From Rhizobium laguerreae (lineage in GTDB: Bacteria > Pseudomonadota > Alphaproteobacteria > Rhizobiales > Rhizobiaceae): DNA of 64,000 nucleotides. Every line of letters starts with the position of its first letter. Positions within the stretch are counted from its first letter, which is position 1. The notes under the pieces are model-generated. The model worked only from the letters and a program-made list of their open reading frames with translations. It was not told the origin of the DNA and made no database searches. A program made the position numbers and the translations under genes. Below are positions 59,777 to 64,000 of this stretch, one piece after another. The stretch lies in contig NZ_MRDM01000014.1 of assembly GCF_002008165.1 (NCBI RefSeq), forward strand, positions 434,001-498,000, read 5' to 3'.

Positions 59777-60864
59777 ATCTCTTGGCGGCGATGATCCCGC
59801 GCCGGCTGGGTCCTGAGCGACGGCGCATGATGCCGGACGACATCGCCAAGCGCGCCTTCCTCCATCTTCTCGGCGGCGCGGGCATAGCCGCCGCCCATTC
59901 CATCGAGGAAATGCAGGTGCGAATCCGGCCTGTCCGATGGCACAAGACAGGTCATCAGCGCATGCGACTGGCGGTGCAGTCCGAAGTTGATCTCACCGCG
60001 CGCCCTCGCCGGAACGAGGATCGCTTCGACCTTGTCGATCTGTTCGCGCGTACAGTCCAGCGTCAAACGCAAACCATCATCGAACTTGCGGAAATCCGAA
60101 TTGGCGGCGACCTCCGACCAGCCTTTCGCATCGACCTGCTTCCCGCTGTCTCCATCGGTGGGAATGCCACCGGGAAGCGGATGAGATTGGCGCGGCGCGG
60201 CATCGAAAACCGCAAGAACGCGTTTTGCCATGGCGGCAAAGACCTCGGGACTGAGATGATCGCGAGGCTCGACCAGCAGCGACAGTATCTCGCCCCGCTG
60301 GCTTGGCAACGGGGTCCAGTCACAGCTGAGACCGGTCAGGTCGGGCTTCGTCGCGTAGCGGCCCGGCTTGACCAGATACCGGCCGTTCTTGATCTGCTGC
60401 TCCGCCCATTTGAGCCCGCCCCCTGTAAACATCGCATAGGTCGCGTTCTCGGAGGCGGCATAACGGGCAATTCTGACGTCGCGCCCACTGGTGCGGATTT
60501 CGCGTACGGTCAGCAGCCCGATACGAAGGGTTAGATCGAGATCGGCTCTTGCAAAGCCTGCGACCTGCCGCAATGCCGATGTCGCCGCCATGATGCCCTG
60601 CGGCGGCAAGGCGAATGCTGCCCCGTCTCCGCGAAACACGAAGGGGAAATCGAACGATCCCCAGGCATTGCCGAGGGCGGCGATAACAGATGCGCCGGCA
60701 TAGTTGACGTCTTCATAGCGCCCCGACCGGATCGCCGTGGTCGAGTTGACGACATCAGTGATGCCGACCAGCCAGTCATCGGGCAACGGCTCATAGACAT
60801 CAGGGTCGAGCACATGTGAAAACTTGTCAAAGGCCTGGTGCGACTGGCCGTGGCTATTGATCAT
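59773..60864 (-). CDS. DUF3095 family protein (cyclase-like fold)
   Basis: 363 residues. The N-terminal half contains a region like class III nucleotidyl cyclases (VGITDVVNSTTAIRSGRYED, FVFRGDGAAFALPP), then the DUF3095 C-terminal domain (NFGLHRQSHALMTCLVPS, SHLHFLDGMGGGYARAA). The metal-binding Asp residues of a cyclase appear partly present (TDVVNS), so enzymatic activity is possible but unproven. Confidence 0.75.
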   Translation of the reverse strand: MINSHGQSHQAFDKFSHVLDPDVYEPLPDDWLVGITDVVNSTTAIRSGRYEDVNYAGASVIAALGNAWGSFDFPFVFRGDGAAFALPPQGIMAATSALRQVAGFARADLDLTLRIGLLTVREIRTSGRDVRIARYAASENATYAMFTGGGLKWAEQQIKNGRYLVKPGRYATKPDLTGLSCDWTPLPSQRGEILSLLVEPRDHLSPEVFAAMAKRVLAVFDAAPRQSHPLPGGIPTDGDSGKQVDAKGWSEVAANSDFRKFDDGLRLTLDCTREQIDKVEAILVPARARGEINFGLHRQSHALMTCLVPSDRPDSHLHFLDGMGGGYARAAEKMEEGALGDVVRHHAPSLRTQPARDHRRQEI

Positions 60865-60918
60865 CGCTTGCTCTCCAGATCGGCAAGGTTTCCCGTGCCT
60901 GCTACCTCAGAAAGAGGT

Positions 60919-60936
60919 CTGCCGGCCGACCGGCAG
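60919..60936 (-). terminator. hairpin between DUF3095 and ohr
   Basis: CTGCCGG-CCGA-CCGGCAG is a perfect 7-bp stem, followed on the minus strand by ACCTCTTTCT. It may end the ohr transcript, which runs leftwards into it. Confidence 0.5.
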
Positions 60937-60982
60937 GCCCTCCGCATCAAATCCTCCGGCGATGAGGTCTGCCCTCGCCCGC

Positions 60983-61378
60983 TCAGACAAGCTTGGTCTC
61001 GACGTCGATATTGCCGTGTGTCGCCTTGGAATAAGGGCAGATGCCATGGGCTGCCTCGATCAGTTCCTGCGCGATGTCGCGATCAATGCCGGACAGGCTG
61101 ACATTGAGCCGCGCCCTCAGGAAGAAGGAGCCGTTGTCGGCGTTGAGAGTAATTTCCGCATCGACCTCGGGACCATCAGGCAGCGTGATCTTTCTCTGGG
61201 CAGCGGCAAGTTCGATGGCGCCGATGTAGCAGGCCGACCAGGCGATGCCGAACAGGTTTTCGGCGGCCGGATGCGGCTGCGGCAGTTTGATGTCGATCGT
61301 GCCGTCGCTGCTGCGCGCAGAGCCGTCGCGGCCGCCGGAGATGTGGGTTTTGCCGGTAAAGAGAAGCTTCTCGGTCAT
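60983..61378 (-). CDS. ohr: Ohr organic hydroperoxide reductase
   Basis: 131 residues. The OsmC/Ohr fold with the two catalytic cysteines Cys50 (IAWSACYIGAIEL) and Cys114 (HGICPYSKATHGN) in the normal context. It reduces organic hydroperoxides with thiols and is normally controlled by OhrR. Upstream sites 61408-61430 and 61469-61482 are the shared operators. Confidence 0.95.
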   Translation of the reverse strand: MTEKLLFTGKTHISGGRDGSARSSDGTIDIKLPQPHPAAENLFGIAWSACYIGAIELAAAQRKITLPDGPEVDAEITLNADNGSFFLRARLNVSLSGIDRDIAQELIEAAHGICPYSKATHGNIDVETKLV

Positions 61379-61407
61379 AGTGATATCCTTTCGGTTTAAG
61401 TTCTATT

Positions 61408-61430
61408 CGCATCCGATTAAATCGGATGCG
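61408..61430. promoter_or_regulatory. OhrR operator, perfect palindrome
   Basis: CGCATCCGAT-TAA-ATCGGATGCG, a perfect 10-bp inverted repeat with 3-base centre, about 30 bases upstream of the ohr ATG. Matches the ohrR-promoter site. Confidence 0.8.
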
Positions 61431-61468
61431 CTCTAATACGCTCGACCAAAACCGATGTCAACACCATT

Positions 61469-61490
61469 CCGATTTAATCGGATGCGATTT
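61469..61490. promoter_or_regulatory. second OhrR-like site
   Basis: CCGATTTAATCGGATGCGATTT contains the inverted repeat CCGATT-T-AATCGG plus GATGCGATT as in the other sites. It is about 60 bases further from ohr, nearer to the peptidase gene starting at 61583. Confidence 0.65.
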
Positions 61491-61582
61491 GTTTCTATAG
61501 ACGGAAACACGCCATATCCGGGCACGCCTGAGCGGCAGCGGCGAAATTCGATTGGGCATTTCGATGCGCCTGTCCTGATGTT

Positions 61583-62989
61583 ATGCTCCGGCTCATGACA
61601 CGTGACGCGGCCATAGCAAGAGCAGAGGCCTATTTCGATTCCGGATCGTTCCGAACCGATCTTACGCGCCGTGTCGGCATGCCGACGGAGAGCCAGAACC
61701 CCGATCGCAGGCAGGTGTTGCTCGACTATATCGAAACCGAAATCAGGCCGACCTTCGAGGCTCTCGGTTTCACCTGCCGCACATTGACGGAGACCGGCTG
61801 GCCCTTTCTCTTTGCCGAGCGCATCGAGGATCGCGAACGGCCGACTGTCCTTGGTTATGGCCATGGCGACGTGATCCGCGGACTTGACGATGCCTGGGAC
61901 GACGGCCTGTCGCCCTGGCGGATGACCGAACGTGACGGCAGATGGTACGGGCGCGGAGTCGCCGACAACAAGGGGCAGCATACCGTCAACATCGGCGCCA
62001 TCCAGGCCGTGCTGGAAACGCGCGGCAAGCTCGGGTTCAACGCCAAATATCTGATTGAGATGGGTGAGGAGCGGATATCGCCCGGCCTGCGTGAACTCGC
62101 CGTCACGCACAGGGAATTGTTCCGCGCCGACGTGCTGATCGCCTCAGACGGCCCGCGGCTCACTGCCGAACGGCCGACTATCTTCTTGGGTTCCCGCGGC
62201 GCTGTCAGCTTCGATGTATTGATCGACGCGCGCAAGGGCGGGCACCACTCCGGGAACTGGGGCGGCCTACTCTCCGATCCCGCAATCCAACTCGCCCATG
62301 CGCTTGCCAGCATCACCGGCCCGTCGGGCGAAATTCGCATCCCGGAATGGTGTCCGAAAGAGATCCCCGACAATGTCCGGCATGTGCTTGCCGACTGCGT
62401 CCCAGAGGATGGCGACGGCGATGCGAAAATCGATCCGAACTGGGGCGAACCCGGGCTGACGCCAGCCGAAAAACTGTTTGCCTGGAGCTCCTTCGCGATC
62501 CTGGCTTTCGAAGCCGGCAACCCCAAGACACCCGTCGGCGCGATCCCGCCGCGCGCCTGGGCGCGTTGCCAGCTACGCTTCGTCGTCGGAGTCGATGTGA
62601 AGGATATACTGCCGGCGCTGCGACGGCACTTCGACAGTCATGGTTTTCCGCAGGTGCAAATTGCCCAGGCAGGCGACGAGATTTTCTACGCGACGCGTCT
62701 CGATCCCAAGCATCCCTGGGTCGGTTGGGCGGTCGACTCGATCAGCCGCACCACCGGCAAGACGCCGGCCATCCTGCCGAACCTCGGCGCATCGCTGCCG
62801 AACGACACCTTCTCCGAGACCCTGGACCTGCCGACGATCTGGGTCCCGCATTCTTATCCGGGATGCTCCCAGCATGCGCCGAACGAGCATCTTCCCCTCT
62901 CCATCGCCCGCGAGGGCCTGGCATTGATGGCAGGCCTCTATTGGGATCTCGGCGAGCCCGGCGTGCCAGTCGGCCGGCAGACAATCTAG
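61583..62989 (+). CDS. M20-family metallopeptidase
   Basis: 468 residues of the M20/M28 aminoacylase-like fold. Metal ligands: His in LGYGHGDVI, Asp in YGRGVADNKGQ, Glu pair in IEMGEER, Asp in IASDGPR and His near PGCSQHAPNEH. It cleaves dipeptides or N-acyl amino acids. Starts at 61583 or 61595 are both possible. Divergent from ohr, the operators lie between. Confidence 0.85.
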   Translation: MLRLMTRDAAIARAEAYFDSGSFRTDLTRRVGMPTESQNPDRRQVLLDYIETEIRPTFEALGFTCRTLTETGWPFLFAERIEDRERPTVLGYGHGDVIRGLDDAWDDGLSPWRMTERDGRWYGRGVADNKGQHTVNIGAIQAVLETRGKLGFNAKYLIEMGEERISPGLRELAVTHRELFRADVLIASDGPRLTAERPTIFLGSRGAVSFDVLIDARKGGHHSGNWGGLLSDPAIQLAHALASITGPSGEIRIPEWCPKEIPDNVRHVLADCVPEDGDGDAKIDPNWGEPGLTPAEKLFAWSSFAILAFEAGNPKTPVGAIPPRAWARCQLRFVVGVDVKDILPALRRHFDSHGFPQVQIAQAGDEIFYATRLDPKHPWVGWAVDSISRTTGKTPAILPNLGASLPNDTFSETLDLPTIWVPHSYPGCSQHAPNEHLPLSIAREGLALMAGLYWDLGEPGVPVGRQTI

Positions 62990-63003
62990 ACGCCACCATC
63001 CAT

Positions 63004-63477
63004 TCATGCCTCCACGCCCGAACGCACGCTCTGGAAGAAGTCGACAAGCGGCCGCAACGCCTGGTCGTTGAAACGCATGTCGAGGCCCGCCCCCGTGTAC
63101 GAGGCGGCACGTTCGCTGCGGGGAAGCATCGCTGCTTCGTAGGAGGCGAGTGCTGCCTCGATATCGTCCCCGTCAGCGACGATCGCCTGCGCCAGTTCCG
63201 CGCCGTCGAGCATCGCCAGATTGGCTCCTTCGCCGGCAAAGGGCGATATCAGATGCGTGGCATCGCCGATCAGCGTGAGGCCTGGCCGGCGCCCCCAGCG
63301 GTGGCCGACTGGCAAGGCATAAAGCGGCCTTGCGATCAACGGCGCCTCGCTTCTGGCGATGAGGTCCACGCGCGAGGGATGCCAATCGCTGAAACGCTCA
63401 GTACGTCCTCGCGCAGGCCAAGATGGATTGTGCCGAATCCGCCGTGCAGCCGCTGCTACGGATGTATCGGTCAGCAA
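63004..63477 (-). pseudogene. FAD monooxygenase C-terminal fragment
   Basis: 157 codons equal the last ~40% of a salicylate hydroxylase/TetX-type FAD-dependent monooxygenase: RPLYALPVGHRWGRRPG and LTLIGDATHLISPFAGEGANLA (FAD-binding GD motif). The GXGXXG Rossmann start and the substrate domain are missing, and only 35 bases separate it from the next gene. A truncated remnant. Confidence 0.75.
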
Positions 63478-63512
63478 TGGCGGATCACCAGGAGATCCCG
63501 GCGCGCCAGCGC

Positions 63513-63860
63513 TCAGACCTTCTCTTTCTTCCTGATTTTTTCCTTCGGTTCTACCGGTGCATCGGGCGTCGGCGCCAACAGCTTGCGCAGTGACGAGATC
63601 TTGTCCGTCACCAGTGGCCGGAACCGCGTCGCACGATAGGGCATGTCGGCCGCACCGTAACCTTCCGGCCCGTCGTCATTGCCGCGGTTGATCTCCGCGA
63701 GCTTCACCCCGATGAAGGTGCCGTCGATATAATGGGTATATTCACCCACCCAGCGGATCGTATAGATCTCGCCCTTGCGGATCAGCTGGTCGATGCTGAC
63801 ATGCTTGAATTTATCGTCGATGCAGACGACCTTCTGGCCGACATGGAAATCATAGCTCAT
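63513..63860 (-). CDS. conserved hypothetical protein
   Basis: 115 residues: beta-rich, with VGQKVVCIDDKFKHVS and EIYTIRWVGEYTHYIDGTFIG, ending in a Lys/Glu/Pro tail (PVEPKEKIRKKEKV). Family not recognised. It is complete and has a good start context (ATG after AGTTTGATCC is modest). Confidence 0.65.
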   Translation of the reverse strand: MSYDFHVGQKVVCIDDKFKHVSIDQLIRKGEIYTIRWVGEYTHYIDGTFIGVKLAEINRGNDDGPEGYGAADMPYRATRFRPLVTDKISSLRKLLAPTPDAPVEPKEKIRKKEKV

Positions 63861-63895
63861 GGATCAAACTCTCGAAACGCAATCGGCTCGCCGAC

Positions 63896-64000
63896 CTATA
63901 GCGCGCCCTGCGGCAGGGATGAACCGTTTTTTAGCAGCCGAGCCCGATGCTGCGACATCAGCCGCACCCGCGCCGCATGGCTTAGGCGATATGCATCAGT
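63896..64000 (-). CDS. 3' end of a gene cut by the window edge
   Basis: From 64000 back to TAG at 63896-63898 the minus strand reads 34 codons, RLSHAARVRLMSQHRARLLK included, with amphipathic helical character. It is probably the C-terminus of a gene whose start lies right of the window. No family can be named. Confidence 0.35.
   Translation of the reverse strand, partial: TDAYRLSHAARVRLMSQHRARLLKNGSSLPQGAL

Noticed and set aside
1..64000. CRISPR arrays, rRNA, tRNA, transposase or integrase genes
   Set aside because: I looked for regular spaced repeats, tRNA-like cloverleaf sequences and recombinase motifs and saw none; short tRNA genes could still be missed by eye.

Overview
The window looks like a piece of chromosome or large plasmid from a fast-growing rhizobium of the Rhizobium leguminosarum/etli type. 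This is inferred from the high G+C, the gene families (AqpS/ArsH arsenic operon, GlxA-type regulator, DUF1127-like small protein, HWE-type sensor kinase) and a mosaic palindromic intergenic repeat of the RIME type at 33572-33700. I saw no rRNA, tRNA, CRISPR array, transposase or integrase.

Region 1 (120-12770) is an envelope-centred accessory block: a MarC-like membrane protein, two exported DUF1254/DUF1214 proteins, two outer-membrane beta-barrel candidates, a DUF2147 protein, a Lnb/DUF4105 protein, a lipoprotein-like DUF900 hydrolase and a 600-residue membrane protein with a winged-helix-like N-terminus and TPR-like C-terminus. Five sites sharing the core GTAACATACG (best fit: a 21-bp dyad CGTATGTTAC-N-GTAACATACG) sit before genes of this block and suggest an undescribed regulon. 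The block ends with a broken mechanosensitive-channel gene.

Region 2 (13015-18099) holds a DUF1127-like peptide with a clear terminator, a GlxA/AraC regulator, a secreted small protein and two paralogous double-receiver proteins. One is a diguanylate cyclase; the other has Asn at the phospho-acceptor position of its first receiver.

Region 3 (18100-24824) is a prenyltransferase/squalene-cyclase-fold gene whose 3' end is repeated (108 bp, 7 mismatches) after a Cu/Ag efflux cassette (Met/Cys-rich exported protein, FixH-like protein, CusB-like adaptor, CusA-like pump). The cassette appears inserted at the gene's 3' end. Region 4 (24964-29918) is an arsenic operon arsR-arsC-arsN2-aqpS-arsC2-arsH-MFS in which every junction overlaps, with a divergent DUF6428 gene and a nested inverted repeat in the shared promoter.

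Region 5 (29940-36510) has an MscK-like mechanosensitive channel, a DUF924 protein, the RIME-like repeat, a receiver-histidine kinase and a DHA2-type MFS exporter. Region 6 (37075-48927) is a 12-gene colinear operon: a binding protein, two permeases, a 70-residue membrane protein and two ATPases of a sugar/polyol ABC importer, followed by a fused DhaK-DhaL kinase, a PTS-type DhaL, DhaM (EIIA), HPr, a full-length Enzyme I, a small HTH protein and a second DhaK. It looks like an ABC-fed triose/polyol kinase pathway with its own private PEP phosphorelay plus a second kinase that may use ATP.

Region 7 (48947-64000) is a mosaic of small transcription units: a frameshifted esterase, a CE7-type esterase, a quinone-reductase-like flavoprotein with a TetR regulator, a Tat-exported epoxide hydrolase, a glyoxalase-fold protein, an ICMT-like membrane methyltransferase, a Tat alpha/beta hydrolase, a GntR/FCD regulator, a Rap1a-like protein, an O-methyltransferase remnant, a siderophore-interacting protein, the ohrR and ohr genes (separated, but sharing operator-like sites), NUDIX, DUF3095, M20 peptidase, a truncated FAD monooxygenase and a conserved hypothetical protein. 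The right edge cuts a further minus-strand gene.
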